This document shows, piece by piece, positions 46,360-58,709 of a stretch of 64,000 nucleotides of DNA. This stretch comes from Diadema setosum (lineage: Eukaryota; Echinodermata; Echinoidea; Diadematoida; Diadematidae), in assembly GCF_964275005.1 (NCBI RefSeq), contig NC_092697.1:14119327-14183326 (forward strand), read 5' to 3'. Position numbers and translations under genes: made by a program. Position 1 is the first letter of the stretch; each line of letters begins with the position of its first letter. The notes under the pieces are model-generated. The model did not search any database. It saw only the letters and a program-made list of their open reading frames with translations, and was not told the origin of the DNA.

Positions 46360-47990
46360 ATAAGGCCCGGGGGGGGGGGGGGGGGGGGGCTACCCACTAA
46401 CCCGAGTATCGCAGTCAATACACTTGACGCAATTTCCCTGTAAACTCCCTTCACTAGAAGAACCCCACCGGAAAAAAAAACCAAAACAAAACAAAAAACC
46501 AACATACAAAGAACTTTGGGTCCTTCTACCGAAAGGATGATTCCTAGCAATTATGTCTGAAATCTGCCCATTGGTTTTGAAGTAGATGGAAATGTGATTC
46601 TCTTCCCCTCCCGCCTTGTTTGTTCCCCCTCCAAACGTTCACCCCTCTAGGAACCCAAGGGGTCATCGTAAATATTGCCATGAACAGCTTACATTTCTCA
46701 TCTATAAAGGCATCTACATGTATAAAATATGCCCTTTTCCCTTGCCCCCCCCCCCCCCCCCCGGGAGGTACTTGATCCACACTTTTTTACAACTTTGGGA
46801 CCCTACCCCTTAAGAATGATCCTCACGAAGTTTGATTGTCTGAAATCCGCCCACTGGTTCTGAAGAAGATGAGAATGTATTTCCCCCTCGCCCCCCCCCC
46901 CCCCGGTCTCCAAGGGGGTACCCTAGGTATATCCCCATAAACAAATTATATTCTTCAGCTATAAAGATATCCACGTACAACATATCTTAAGTGTAATCAT
47001 GCTTTTTGGTCTGGAGCACAAATTTCTACCTATTTCCCCTCAATTCACTTCAATTTATTTTCATACTTCTCAATGAAGGAATGTACATCAAATATAATAA
47101 AAACATAGTGAATCATAACATCCGGCTTGGATGCACAATAAATTAATGTAAGCATGTAAAACATACAGCGGTCAATCATCATATAAGTTTGGCTCTATGT
47201 ATAACGCTAAAGAAATATGATGGAACCTACTTAAAAGCGAGCTTGTTAAGCGTAGGTCCCAAATTCTGAATAGAGTGTAAAGATGAGTAGCACGGATGCA
47301 ACGTAGGACCAAAATAAAGAAAAACAAAAATGAAAGGCAAAAATACCTGGGGCACTAACAGAATCTTCTCAATACAAATAGTGATATACAGACAACCATA
47401 TTCTGCAGATGTAAGAACAGTTGATTTAGCAGTTGATTTAGCATGTAGCCCCCATGGGAGAGGCCTCCCCATGGGGGCTACATGCCCAAAATGAACAAGC
47501 TTACAACCCAACCCCCTAAGGATGATCCCCACCAAGTTTGATTGAAATTCACCCACATACAACATCTAGACTGTATTGCTCTTGGGTCTGAAAGAAGATT
47601 TTTAAAGTTTACTCCTTTTTTCCCCTTGAGGGCTCTCTCCCTCCCCCCTCCCCCCCCCCCCCCCCCCTCGGGGCCACATGCTCCACATAAACAACTTTTG
47701 GGTCCCTACCCCGTCAGGATGATCCCCACCAAGTTTGATTGAAATTCGCCCACTGGTTCCAAAAGAGAAGATGAAAATGTATGTTTCCCCCTTGGCCCCC
47801 ACCCTCAAACTCCCCCCACCCCCCCCCCCCCACCCCCAGGGCCCAAGGGGGCCATCTTGGGTCTTGCCATAAACAAACTGCATTCTTCATATATAAAGGT
47901 ATACATAATCTAGACTGTACTGTTTTTGGGTTTGGAGAAGAAGATTTTTAAAGTTTACCCCTTTTCCCTTGTACGTGTGATTGCACACGT
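46360..47990. repeat. Degenerate repeats with long C or G tracts
   Basis: At least four copies of a unit contain GGGTCCCTACCCC-GGATGATCCC, AAGTTTGATTG-AAAT-CGCCCA, CTGGTTC-AAGAAGATG and a run of 15-24 C, followed by CCAAGGGGGCCATC-TGGGT, CATAAACAA-CTGCATTCTTCA and TATAAAGGTAT. Copies start near 46519, 46793, 47505 and 47700 at irregular spacing; 46369-46390 is a G run. The copies are diverged. Open frames here are proline or glycine runs and not genes. Confidence 0.7.
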
Positions 47991-48931
47991 ATGATGAAAC
48001 ACTAGTGAAACGATCAAATAGAACGAAATTTTCAGTTCAATTCATGTAAATATGATGATATAAATGAAGGAAAATATATTTCATTAGCACTCAGAATGCA
48101 CAATTAAAGGCTATTGCAGGAGGATAGCATAGATGGCAGTCTCAGTGGTGATGGGGTGGGGGGACCGGAAGCCGCTCTTTTTTTCACAACAAAGGAAAAA
48201 AAAAAAAAGAAAAAAGGAGGGGCACGTGCACCTCCTTTAATTTCGAAAAGGCGCCCCCCCCCCCTTACGGAATTCTTGGATCTGCCCAATAGTCTATTTG
48301 GGAGGAGTAGATCTTGGAGGAGGTTCAGATGGTGTTTGTTTGTAGTTGACATGCAAAAGGATTACAGAGTGTATATGGCTTTGCGGAGCATGTTTTGTTT
48401 ATTTCTTTCACTTACAGATGGTTTGATGTGAAGTTCCTAATGTTGTTGTTGTATTGCTACTATCAAATACCTGCCCGATGCAATTAAATACCGAAGGGGC
48501 GTCGAGTGAGATATGAGAAGGGCGTTAAGTTGCCACCAAACCCTATAGTGTTCAAGACAACTTAACGCCTTTCTCATTCTCAACCATTTAGCTTTCATTT
48601 CCGCATTTCCTTTCGGCTTCTTCTTCTTTTTTTCGCTATTTTGGTTTTCTCTCCTGTTGTCTTGCTGTGGTGACAGTCTTGTCTATGGTGTATTATACTG
48701 TAGTAGTGGACTTTCAAACCAGTTGTATATCAGTACTTTTTCTTTTTATTACAAGCAATAACTTTTCAGCGTGTCCCTCCATTTTTTTTTTAATTAACCA
48801 TATTGTTCTCCTTAGTGATTCATCAGAATGTTTCGTCATTACAATAATGTAGTAATATGTTTCACAATCTATTGTTATACACTTTGTTCCTTTCACAATG
48901 TATCATTCCTTTGTGATATATGTATATATAT

Positions 48932-48985
<54 letters not shown>

Positions 48986-49346
48986 GTATGTTATTATGTT
49001 TGGTCTAAAAATGTAAATAAACTTGCATTTAACTGTATTGAAACCTCCCGAGTCTGTCCTCATGCAAAGTAACAGATTTATTTGGGACTACTACTCCTTC
49101 TCCTCTACCATCCTCCTTCTCCTCTTCCTCTTCCTCCTCGGTCCTCCTCCTTCTCCTCCTCCTCCTCCTCCTCCTCCTTCTCTTCCTACTCCTCCTGCTC
49201 CTGCTCCTCCTCCTTTTCCTCCTCCTCCTATCCCCTCTCTCTCCTTCTTTTTCATTTTTTCTCCTTCTCTGTCAAATCCTTTTCATCGGCTTCCGTTTAT
49301 AATTCCAAAAGGTGTTCACATCTGCCGATCTATCTCCACCTGTTCA
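47991..49346. other. Intergenic DNA with simple repeats
   Basis: A hairpin (AGAAGGGCGTTAAGTTG with its inverse, 48512-48573), (AT)n at 48919-48982 and a pyrimidine (CTC)n tract at 49098-49235 are present. No gene is recognised; the proline/serine-rich open frames over the (CTC)n tract are artefacts. Confidence 0.5.
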
Positions 49347-50602
49347 GCAGTTGTTGTTGTTGTTGTTGTTTTTTGTTTTAGAGAAGAATATTTTATTCTT
49401 CATCAATGGGAAACACAATGTACAAACAAATGTATACAAAAATCTTTACATCACAATTTCATGATCATTTTCATCAATGGAACAAATTATATAAACCGAT
49501 TTATACCAAGTCTTAACATCAATTTCGTAATCTTTACACTCTGATGTATTTTTTTCACCAAACATGAAACACAATCCATATACATACCTTTTTTTTTTTA
49601 CAATTTTTTCACTACTAACCCCACATTCTCTTTTTAATTTTATTCCTTCATTACATTACGAATTGTATTATCTAAATCACTAGCCCATAAAAAACTTCCT
49701 CTTCAACATTCATTCTAACCAACTTTAAATATCAATATCCATTGATTGAAGTTTATTCCAGTAAAAACAGACAAACAAACAAACAAACAAACAAAAACAA
49801 CCCAGACCACCCTTACCCCCGTACATTCTCCCCCTTACTACCCTACCCCTTTCCCCACTGGTCTCCCCCCCCCCCTTCAATATCACCACCCATCACAGCA
49901 AAACCTCAGAGACAACTAAAGCATGTATGTCCCGACATCCTTATACATTATAACACATAATATTTCAGTTCGAGTGCGTCGAAAGGCATTTCCTGGTGGA
50001 TGTGCAGTATAGGCCCTACTCTATTAAACAAAAGCAAGACATTCTCATAATTCACATTTAGAGTATTCCCATACACCGTATCAGTTTTTTGTTTTGTTTT
50101 TCCATAATCTTTTATTGATTCCATATTCAATACAATTTCATGATAAATCGAATCACATGTATTACAGAATCCACGATTCAACAAAACACAATTATAATGA
50201 AATCAAACCAAGCTGTACTTTCAGCAGAAACAGTGCATTCGTAAAGAATATATATTCAATGCATCGAAAAAAAAACCCCACAACATACACTGCTTACTTA
50301 CTTTCATTAAAATCAAATGGAGCTGTCCTTTTAGCATGACAGTGCATTCATAAGAAAAAAGGAATATTTATATTAAATGGAGCTGTACTTTCAGCATGAC
50401 AGTGCTTCATATAAAAAAAAAAAAAAAATTTAACACATCAATATACACCCAAATAAAATCGATATACAACCAAATGGAATCGATATTCCCTTTAATCACC
50501 CCCTCCCCCTCCCCCTCCCCCTCCCCCCTCCCTCTCCCAACTACCCTTCCCCTCCCTTCCCCCTTCCCCGTGGACATCTGGCTCCGGGTCCTTCCATACT
50601 TA
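49347..50602 (-). mobile_element. 3' part of the Tx1/L1-like LINE
   Basis: Read on the minus strand, this continues the LINE interrupted at 55552 and ends with AATAAAATATTC, then AAAACAAAAAACAACAACAAC, a simple-repeat 3' tail typical of non-LTR elements. It contains three diverged copies of AAATGGAGCTGTACTTTCAGCATGACAGTGC (about 50205, 50317 and 50375) and a G/A-rich tract (50497-50570). The assignment rests on position, orientation and the tail; no coding homology is visible here. Confidence 0.55.
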
Positions 50603-51638
50603 TGTAACGACAACAAATGGAGCCGGGACTCGCAGTGTTGGTTACGGGTGTTCTTTATTATTCGCAGGTTCTGATCATCAAACTGAACCCAAACCCTGAA
50701 AGATGTAAACATTATGTACAAGGGATAATGAGTACATTGTATTGTCATTGAATACATGAATGAATATTTGACATTAATATAGCATACACAGTCTTATAGC
50801 TCATTTGTGTTCACTCTTATTCGTTATACATTCTGTATCGACATTCATTAGCATAGTTATAGTATAATTACTGCAACTTGTAATTGGCACATAATCATTG
50901 ATTATTGACATTTCAACAATGAATGGTTAATTCTGATAGTTCATGCTATGCTCATTGAGTATTTGTTTCAACTGTATGATTATAGCTATTCCATTATAAG
51001 TACATATTTACAATGGCAAATCTCTAATTCGCATTAGGTTTCTCTATACAGATTTAAGTTTATGTCAGAAATACTGGCACAGACTCCAGTGTGAAAGCGT
51101 TTGTATTGGCTTAACTGTAGCTCTACTGTTCTATAACAGGTGTCCTATGTGAAAGCTCCTAGGTCGTAAATGTGTCAAGAATGCTCTCTCACTGACCAGA
51201 GAGGATTGAACGACCTTAGGTCCGAAGTCCGCTCACTAGGTTAAAGTGAATTTGCTTTGTTTTCTAGAATCTTGACGTCACAGTGTTTCTTGCTACAATG
51301 AATTGTTCTACACTGCTCTCGAATTCATAAATGTCTTGCTAACTGAGCGAGTAGTCACATATATCAGAATAATGCATCTAAAGCAGAATGATTAGCAAAT
51401 GTAATTAACAGACATCAAAGAATCAACATGAATCAAACTTCAAAGTATAGATATCGATATCTCAATATTCTCTTATACAACTCAACATAATAAAGCAAGA
51501 TTCAATTCGCTCAAAGAACCTCCAGTATACATTCAATACCGGGCCTTATACCGTTAAACACTCCTATCATCTTCAATAGGCAAGATATGGAAATAGGGAA
51601 AGGAATTAGGAGGAAGAATAAAGAAGAAGGAGAAGAAG

Positions 51639-51669
<31 letters not shown>

Positions 51670-52646
51670 GGTTCCTAGCCAGTGCATACTCCAATATGAC
51701 TGGAACATTACATTCACGAGTGTTTACTCCACAATCCTGTCACACACACAATGTCAGCTAACAAGATGTTGTGAAAGCAGCGATGAACATACATCTTCAA
51801 ATTGTCAAGCCTATCTTTTAACCAGCTTTCTAACAAGCTCTTCCTATTTGTCAACTCAACTTAACTCAACGTCCACTCACATAATGTAGGAGCTTGATAA
51901 CCGATAAACATTGTAATATCAACCAATCTGAGTCTGAGGCAGGTTTGAGCCATACATTTCAGAAGTCAGATATATATGAACGACAATGAAATCTCAGGAT
52001 GTGCCCATGCACATTCGCATCACTCTGTTCAACATAACAGAGGATCCCTATTTCAACTCTATTTGAAATAGCAACAATGTTATCACCGATCTATAGCGCA
52101 AGTAGCAGCTCATAGATAATCCTAACACCATCTGGACAACATACTAGACTCGAACTAGACTTCACAGTTTAACTTGACAAAGAAGATAACTTACCCCTGC
52201 CGGAGACAAAGATAGCTGACTCCCGATCACTCGCTCTGCTTCACAATATCTTGCTGTTTCTTCGTTGTCAAAGATTCCAATATGAAGTGAGGAGAGGAAA
52301 ACTTCGCTATTTATTGGGTTTAGGACCCTTCCCAAAGATATATTTTAACTTTAAATTCCAATCCACAGACGCACAGTCCTACGTCACTTTTACTGCCACT
52401 TTGTTTGGGTGGAGGGCTATGTCTGGCTATGAGGTCATAGCTTGACCCAAGGAGGGCAGAGAGTGGACATTATGCCCAAATTTGGCAAGTAAAAGTGGAG
52501 AATGTGACCGGAAGGATTGGACTTCCTGAATGACGCAGGGTGACTCATTTTCCAGAAAATGTATTTTTATATTACTTTTTGTTTAATTTTTTGATTCTTA
52601 GAAATCTTTCTTTCTCTTTGTTTTGACAAAAAACCACAATGTTACA
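50603..52646 (-). repeat. 3' LTR
   Basis: On the minus strand it begins TGTAACATTG directly after the polypurine tract and ends GTCGTTACA. It contains a (GA)n stretch then a 13-base G run (51660-51672) and, in minus sense, an AATAAATAGC TATA-like box near 52303-52311. Open frames inside are not genes. Confidence 0.92.
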
Positions 52647-52660
52647 TTCTCCCCTGCTTC
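52647..52660 (-). other. Polypurine tract
   Basis: Minus strand GAAGCAGGGGAGAA lies immediately before the TGTAACATTG start of the 3' LTR, the expected position for second-strand priming. Confidence 0.8.
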
Positions 52661-52722
52661 ATGTTGGCATCCCTGACAACATACCAATAAACATAATTAT
52701 TTAATATCAATTAATGAGACAC

Positions 52723-53302
52723 TTAATTTCTACCCGAAAGTAGAGTAAGTAGTAGCAAGTGCGACTTGCTAACATCTGCGAGAATCTCCTCAGTGACGGT
52801 TGGCGGCGGCTTTCCCTGCAGCCTAGCCGAGCGCCTTGGGAGTGGAGCTGACTCTGGTCCATCCTCTGGGCGCTCCCCTGCTTTTTCCAAAGCAGGGAGG
52901 TCGTCCTCCCTCATGATGACTGCTTCGCCGTCATCCGCCACAGGCACGCGATCGCTGTCGTTCCGGTAGTTGACGTCCGGGTTGTCACCTATACACGACT
53001 GCTCTGGGGACGTCAGGGCTCCTACGCTATCTCCAGGTTCTCCGTCATCGCATCTGGGCATCATCCTCAATATCCAATTGAGGCCAGAGGAGGAACCACA
53101 TGTATCCTCTCAAAACAGCATTACACTCGCCAGATGAATAGGGATTGCCTGAAGATAGTTCCAGAAGACCAGTCGGCGTCCTTGAAGCTGGATGTCGCTG
53201 TTGCTGAAGTTTACCATCTGGACAGGAGCTCTTCCCGAGGAGGGCACCCTTACGAAAGTAGGTAGGAGAACGAGTCCATTTGGTAATGTTGAGGCATCCC
53301 AC
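52723..53302 (-). pseudogene. Remnant polyprotein tail of the LTR element
   Basis: Two overlapping minus-strand frames (53045-53302 and 52723-53070) carry fragments. The second ends with LPRRSARLQGKPPP, a motif common at the C-terminal end of Gypsy and Copia polyproteins. It is acidic upstream (repeated Asp/Glu/Pro). Only this tail remains; the catalytic domains are absent, so an internal deletion joined the leader to the tail. The frame break may be part of that deletion. Confidence 0.6.
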
Positions 53303-53334
53303 TCCTCAACAACTGCGACTGAACGCTTGCTTCC

Positions 53335-53445
53335 TTACAGTTGAATAGACACGGCCAGAGACCATGAACATGACCGTTCTTCCACCCGTTCCGTCTTCAG
53401 CTTACTTCCGTTCAACACCTCGATTTCTGCTGATTTCTCCATCAT
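53335..53445 (-). pseudogene. Possible start of gag
   Basis: Two adjacent ATGs at 53445 and 53442 open a 36-codon frame about 45 bp after the primer site, ending at TAA 53335 within CTGTAAGG, which also reads as a splice donor. Position suggests a gag start cut short by the internal deletion. It has no recognisable domain. Confidence 0.35.
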
Positions 53446-53485
53446 GTCTCCGGCGAGGGGGCTGTCGATGACCAGTGAACTACGA

Positions 53486-53503
53486 ATCCTGTCCGTGACG
53501 CCA
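53486..53503 (-). other. Primer binding site
   Basis: Minus strand TGGCGTCACGGACAGGAT lies eight bases beyond the 5' LTR end. Starting with TGG, it can pair with the CCA end of a tRNA. I cannot say which tRNA. Confidence 0.65.
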
Positions 53504-53510
53504 ATTTTTT

Positions 53511-55551
53511 TGTAACGACAACAAATGGAGCCGGGACTCGCAGTGTTGGTTACGGGTGTTCTTTATTATTCGCAGGTTCTGATCATCAAACTGAACCCAA
53601 ACCCTGAAAGATGTAAACATTATGTACAAGGGATAATGAGTACATTGTATTGTCATTGAATACATGAATGAATATTTGACATTAATATAGCATACACAGT
53701 CTTATAGCTCATTTGTGTTCACTCTTATTCGTTATACATTCTGTATCGACATTCATTAGCATAGTTATAGTATAATTACTGCAACTTGTAATTGGCACAT
53801 AATCATTGATTATTGACATTTCAACAATGAATGGTTAATTCTGATAGTTCATGCTATGCTCATTGAGTATTTGTTTCAACTGTATGATTATAGCTATTCC
53901 ATTATAAGTACATATTTACAATGGCAAATCTCTAATTCGCATTAGGTTTCTCTATACAGATTTAAGTTTATGTCAGAAATACTGGCACAGACTCCAGTGT
54001 GAAAGCGTTTGTATTGGCTTAACTGTAGCTCTACTGTTCTATAACAGGTGTCCTATGTGAAAGCTCCTAGGTCGTAAATGTGTCAAGAATGCTCTCTCAC
54101 TGACCAGAGAGGATTGAACGACCTTAGGTCCGAAGTCCGCTCACTAGGTTAAAGTGAATTTGCTTTGTTTTCTAGAATCTTGACGTCACAGTGTTTCTTG
54201 CTACAATGAATTGTTCTACACTGCTCTCGAATTCATAAATGTCTTGCTAACTGAGCGAGTAGTCACATATATCAGAATAATGCATCTAAAGCAGAATGAT
54301 TAGCAAATGTAATTAACAGACATCAAAGAATCAACATGAATCAAACTTCAAAGTATAGATATCGATATCTCAATATTCTCTTATACAACTCAACATAATA
54401 AAGCAAGATTCAATTCGCTCAAAGAACCTCCAGTATACATTCAATACCGGGCCTTATACCGTTAAACACTCCTATCATCTTCAATAGGCAAGATATGGAA
54501 ATAGGGAAAGGAATTAGGAGGAAGAATAAAGAAGAAGGAGAAGAAGGAGAGAGAGAGAGAGAGAGAGGGGGGGGGGTTCCTAGCCAGTGCATACTCCAAT
54601 ATGACTGGAACATTACATTCACGAGTGTTTACTCCACAATCCTGTCACACACACAATGTCAGCTAACAAGATGTTGTGAAAGCAGCGATGAACATACATC
54701 TTCAAATTGTCAAGCCTATCTTTTAACCAGCTTTCTAACAAGCTCTTCCTATTTGTCAACTCAACTTAACTCAACGTCCACTCACATAATGTAGGAGCTT
54801 GATAACCGATAAACATTGTAATATCAACCAATCTGAGTCTGAGGCAGGTTTGAGCCATACATTTCAGAAGTCAGATATATATGAACGACAATGAAATCTC
54901 AGGATGTGCCCATGCACATTCGCATCACTCTGTTCAACATAACAGAGGATCCCTATTTCAACTCTATTTGAAATAGCAACAATGTTATCACCGATCTATA
55001 GCGCAAGTAGCAGCTCATAGATAATCCTAACACCATCTGGACAACATACTAGACTCGAACTAGACTTCACAGTTTAACTTGACAAAGAAGATAACTTACC
55101 CCTGCCGGAGACAAAGATAGCTGACTCCCGATCACTCGCTCTGCTTCACAATATCTTGCTGCTTCTTCGTTGTCAAAGATTCCAATATGAAGTGAGGAGA
55201 GGAAAACTTCGCTATTTATTGGGTTTAGGACCCTTCCCAAAGATATATTTTAACTTTAAATTCCAATCCACAGACGCACAGTCCTACGTCACTTTTACTG
55301 CCACTTTGTTTGGGTGGAGGGCTATGTCTGGCTATGAGGTCATAGCTTGACCCAAGGAGGGCAGAGAGTGGACATTATGCCCAAATTTGGCAAGTAAAAG
55401 TGGAGAATGTGACCGGAAGGATTGGACTTCCTGAATGACGCAGGGTGACTCATTTTCCAGAAAATGTATTTTTATATTACTTTTTGTTTAATTTTTTGAT
55501 TCTTAGAAATCTTTCTTTCTCTTTGTTTTGACAAAAAACCACAATGTTACA
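53511..55551 (-). repeat. 5' LTR
   Basis: It is near-identical to the 3' LTR and carries the minus-strand TATA-like AATAAATAGC at 55212-55220. Its G run is 10 bases (13 in the partner). Its upper end abuts the LINE coding sequence at 55552. Confidence 0.92.
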
Positions 55552-58500
55552 TTTATTTTCAAATTTTCCCATTTACTGAAATGAATGGTTAAAATTCCCC
55601 TCATTGATGCTAATTTCTTTTCCTCAAATCTATCCTCTAAAATCTTATTTTTTATTTCATTATATGTAGGCGGCTTTCCATATTCTCTACTTTTAAAAGT
55701 CAAATATTTAACCAAAATTAAGATATGATTTAACAACTGGTGTTTTCTCCTATTATCCTCCTTCCACCCGAACAGAATTTCTTCGCAAGTACAATTTTTT
55801 AAAATCAACATCCTCTATCATTTTTTCACATAATTCCCAGGTTAATTTCACATGCTCACAGGTATAAAATAAATGTTTGTATGTTTCTTCCTCTTTTTCA
55901 CAAAAAGAGCATAAGTTACTTGCAGTAAAAACCAAACCTGAAAAGATGGTGATTTGTATAAACAATACCATGCACCAGTTTAAACTGAAACTCTCTTAAT
56001 CGGCTATCTAATGTACATTGTCTTGACCTTAAAAATATATTTTGTATCTCCTTAACAGAAAACCCATAATTTTGATTAATTCTATCAAAAATCAACACTG
56101 CACTTTCTTTTTCGTTAAGAAATTGCAAATACATCTGTTTTGATCTTAAATTGCTAATTATCATCAATTGTTTTCCCTCCTATAATAAAATCAGTTTCCA
56201 AAATATGTTGTTCTTTTTCTTTCATATTTCCCCTCCAACCCATCGGTATATTTTCATAAATACATCTTAACAAAAAAATGTCTTTAACTCCTAAACCTAA
56301 ATCTCTAAAATATCTATCACATTTCAATTCACCATTTTCCTAATTTATGTTTTAATCTATAACCTCCCTTTTTATGCATATTTTCATCATATATGCAATT
56401 TCTATTTAATCGTATATATTTATTATTAAATATTATAACATTACCACTATACAAACTATTACTAACATTACTTCTCATTTGTTTCGTATTTACCCACACT
56501 TCTAATAAATCCCTATAAAATAATGGAGCTTTCACTTTCAACAGCACTGGTAAATAATCTCACAAAAATATAAATTCTCCTCCTATGTCTCTCGTAACAA
56601 AATTAGAATATTGCTTCCATTCCATATTTTCATCTTTATTAAGAAGTTTCTTAACCCACATAACTCGCTGTGCTTTAACTAAATCAACAAAATTCATCAT
56701 TTTTAACCCGCCTTGTTTATAATCTAAAAACAAAGTATTTTTTCTAATTTTATCTCTTTTTCCTTTCCATATAAAATCAAAAACCAATTTGTCTAAAGAA
56801 TCAAAAACCCACCTGGGAACTGGAGTGAGAGAAGCTCGATATATAACTTTTGAATAAATATGTACTTTAAGTGATTTAATCTTTCCCATCAAAGTTAGAT
56901 CTCTTTGCTTTCAGAAATTCAAAAGAACCTTTATTTTACTCAAAATCTCTTTATGATTCATATTTTCCTTCGTTCCCACATCTAAAGAAAAGAAAACCCC
57001 AAGTATCTTCACAAAATCAACTGTTTCTCCAAAATTAGTATCTAATTTCAAATGCTGATATGATCCCAATCTTAATATTTTAGTGTTATCCATATTTACC
57101 TTTAATCCCGACATTTTTTTCAAATTCTTCAAACAACATCTTTAACCTGTAAATTGATTTCTCATTATGTGTGAAAATAGTCATATCATCTGCATATAAA
57201 ACTAATTTAATTTCCTCATCTCCAAACTTTATTCCTTCTACAAAATTATCTCTTCGTAATCTATGCGACATCATTTCCATGCATAAAATAAATAAATAAG
57301 GAGACAGTGGGTCATCCTGTCGAACAACTCTCTCCACTTTAAAATAACCGGTAGAAACCCCCTCATTCAAAACACAACTCAAAGCATTTGTATACAAAAC
57401 TTTTACCCACTTTTGAAATGACGGGCCAGATCCGAAAGAAAGCAAAACCTTTTGAAGAAATTGATGGGAAATAGAATCAAAAGCCTTTTCAAAATCTATA
57501 GCCAATAAAAACCCTTGTAAATTATAATAAGATGTATGAAATATCATATCATCTATAATTCGAATGGCTTCCCCAATATTTCTTCCCTCAATATAACCTA
57601 CTTGATCTCCCAAAATAACTTCATTCAAAACTTCCTTTATCCGTTTAGCTAAAATCTTTGTTAACATCTTATAATCTACACAAAGAAGAGATATCGGTCT
57701 ATAATACTTCAATAAAAAAAGGATCTTTCCCATCCTTAGCAATTAACTTAATTACTGCTTGCTTCTGTGAAGATGACATTTCCCCTAATTTATATGCCTC
57801 ATTTAAGGCTTCTCTTACTACTCCTCCGATCTCCGGCCAAAATATATTATAAAATTCAGTTGTCAGACCATCATTCCCCGGCGATTTATTTAATTTTAAT
57901 TCTTTTAATATCTCTATACACTCTTCATTACTTATCAAACCTTCACAATATTCTCGAGATTCCTCCTTTAATTTTGGTAAATTTTGAAAAAAAAAACACG
58001 TACATCCCAGTCTTCTATATCCTTTCTATCTAATGTACTATACAATCTACTAAAAAAATTCCCGATTTCTTCACTGAGCTATAATTTTTTCATCACTACA
58101 AATAACACCCTCCGATATCTTCAATTTCTTAATAATACTTCCCTTTTTATTCCTTTGCATTAACTGATTAAAATATTGTGAATCCCTTTCTCCACTTTCA
58201 TATCACGAAGCTCGTGATCGAATCTTTATGCCTTCATTTACATAATCATATGATTCCCTTAATTCCTTTTTTATATTTTCCAATCTTTCCAAAATCTCTT
58301 CACTCATATCATTCACAAGCGTCTGTTCTAAATCCCGTACTTCTTTTTCCATTCTCTTTTCTTTTTCCAACCTTTTAGAAAATATTTGTGTAAAACTACA
58401 AATCTTCATCTTCATAAAATCCCATAATAACCTTTTATCTTGTATTTCCATACTTAATTCATTTTTTAATTTAACAATTTCCTTTTTCATCTCTGATACA

Positions 58501-58709
58501 TATATATGATTTTCACAAAGACTATTATTAAATTTCCAATATGATCCTCTTTTTTTCCCCATCGATTTCCTGTTTTATTATAAAAATGTAAAAATATTGC
58601 ATGATGATCCGGAGCAATAGATGGAATTATTTCACATGTTATATTTACTTCATCCAAACTTTCAGATATTATCCAATAATCCAGTCTACTTTGCATAAAA
58701 GGATTTTTT
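55552..58709 (-). mobile_element. Tx1/L1-like LINE, 5'-truncated coding part
   Basis: Minus-strand order: end of the endonuclease domain (NPFMQSRLDYWIIS, then PSIAPDHHAIF; 58487-58709), linker with YWKFNNSL (58203-58562), reverse transcriptase from NKSPGNDGLTTEFY (57.9 kb) through RPISLLCVDYK, AIDFEKAFDS and LYADDMTIF (57.1-57.7 kb), then the thumb and C-terminal region with a Cys-His-like CSFCEKEEETYKHLFYTC (55.75-55.97 kb). The 5' end at 58709 is inside the endonuclease, the usual truncation. The coding sequence is broken by frameshifts, several at A runs, and by stops; the GVRQGDPLSP motif reads VVRQDDPLSP. It is dead. The clade is judged from the RT style. Confidence 0.85.
57086..57742 (-). 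pseudogene. Reverse transcriptase core of the LINE
   Basis: This 218-codon open segment carries the RT palm and fingers: YYRPISLLCVDYKMLTKIL, DQVGYIEGR, AIDFEKAFDSISH (first catalytic Asp), VVRQDDPLSPYLF (normally GVRQGDPLSP) and LVLYADDMTIF (YADD catalytic pair). The upstream segment NKSPGNDGLTTEFY (57699-57938) is in another frame, shifted at an A7 run near 57713-57719. Substitution of the conserved Gly residues and the frameshift indicate an inactive copy. Confidence 0.85.

Larger units (their letters stand above)
50603..55551 (-). mobile_element. Young LTR retrotransposon with an 864-bp interior
   Basis: Two LTRs, 50603-52646 (2044 bp) and 53511-55551 (2041 bp), both start TGTAACGACA and end AATGTTACA on the plus strand. 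Reading them side by side I found one substitution (T at about 52258, C at about 55162) and a three-base difference in a G run. On the minus strand the 5' LTR is followed by a TGG-starting primer site and the 3' LTR is preceded by a polypurine tract, which fixes the orientation. The interior of only 864 bp lacks protease, reverse transcriptase and integrase motifs, so the element is non-autonomous. No clear target duplication: CTTA on the left, TTTA on the right. Gypsy-type is the likely class, inferred from the tail protein and LTR ends. Confidence 0.9.

Noticed and set aside
48919..49235. Pro/Ser-rich frames and (AT)n tract as a possible gene
   Set aside because: The frames follow a (CTC)n repeat, change character with frame, and have no splice or domain support.
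51587..52445. Open frames inside the LTRs, repeated at 54495-55350
   Set aside because: They are identical because the LTRs are duplicated. They have no retroviral-type domain, and LTRs are normally non-coding.
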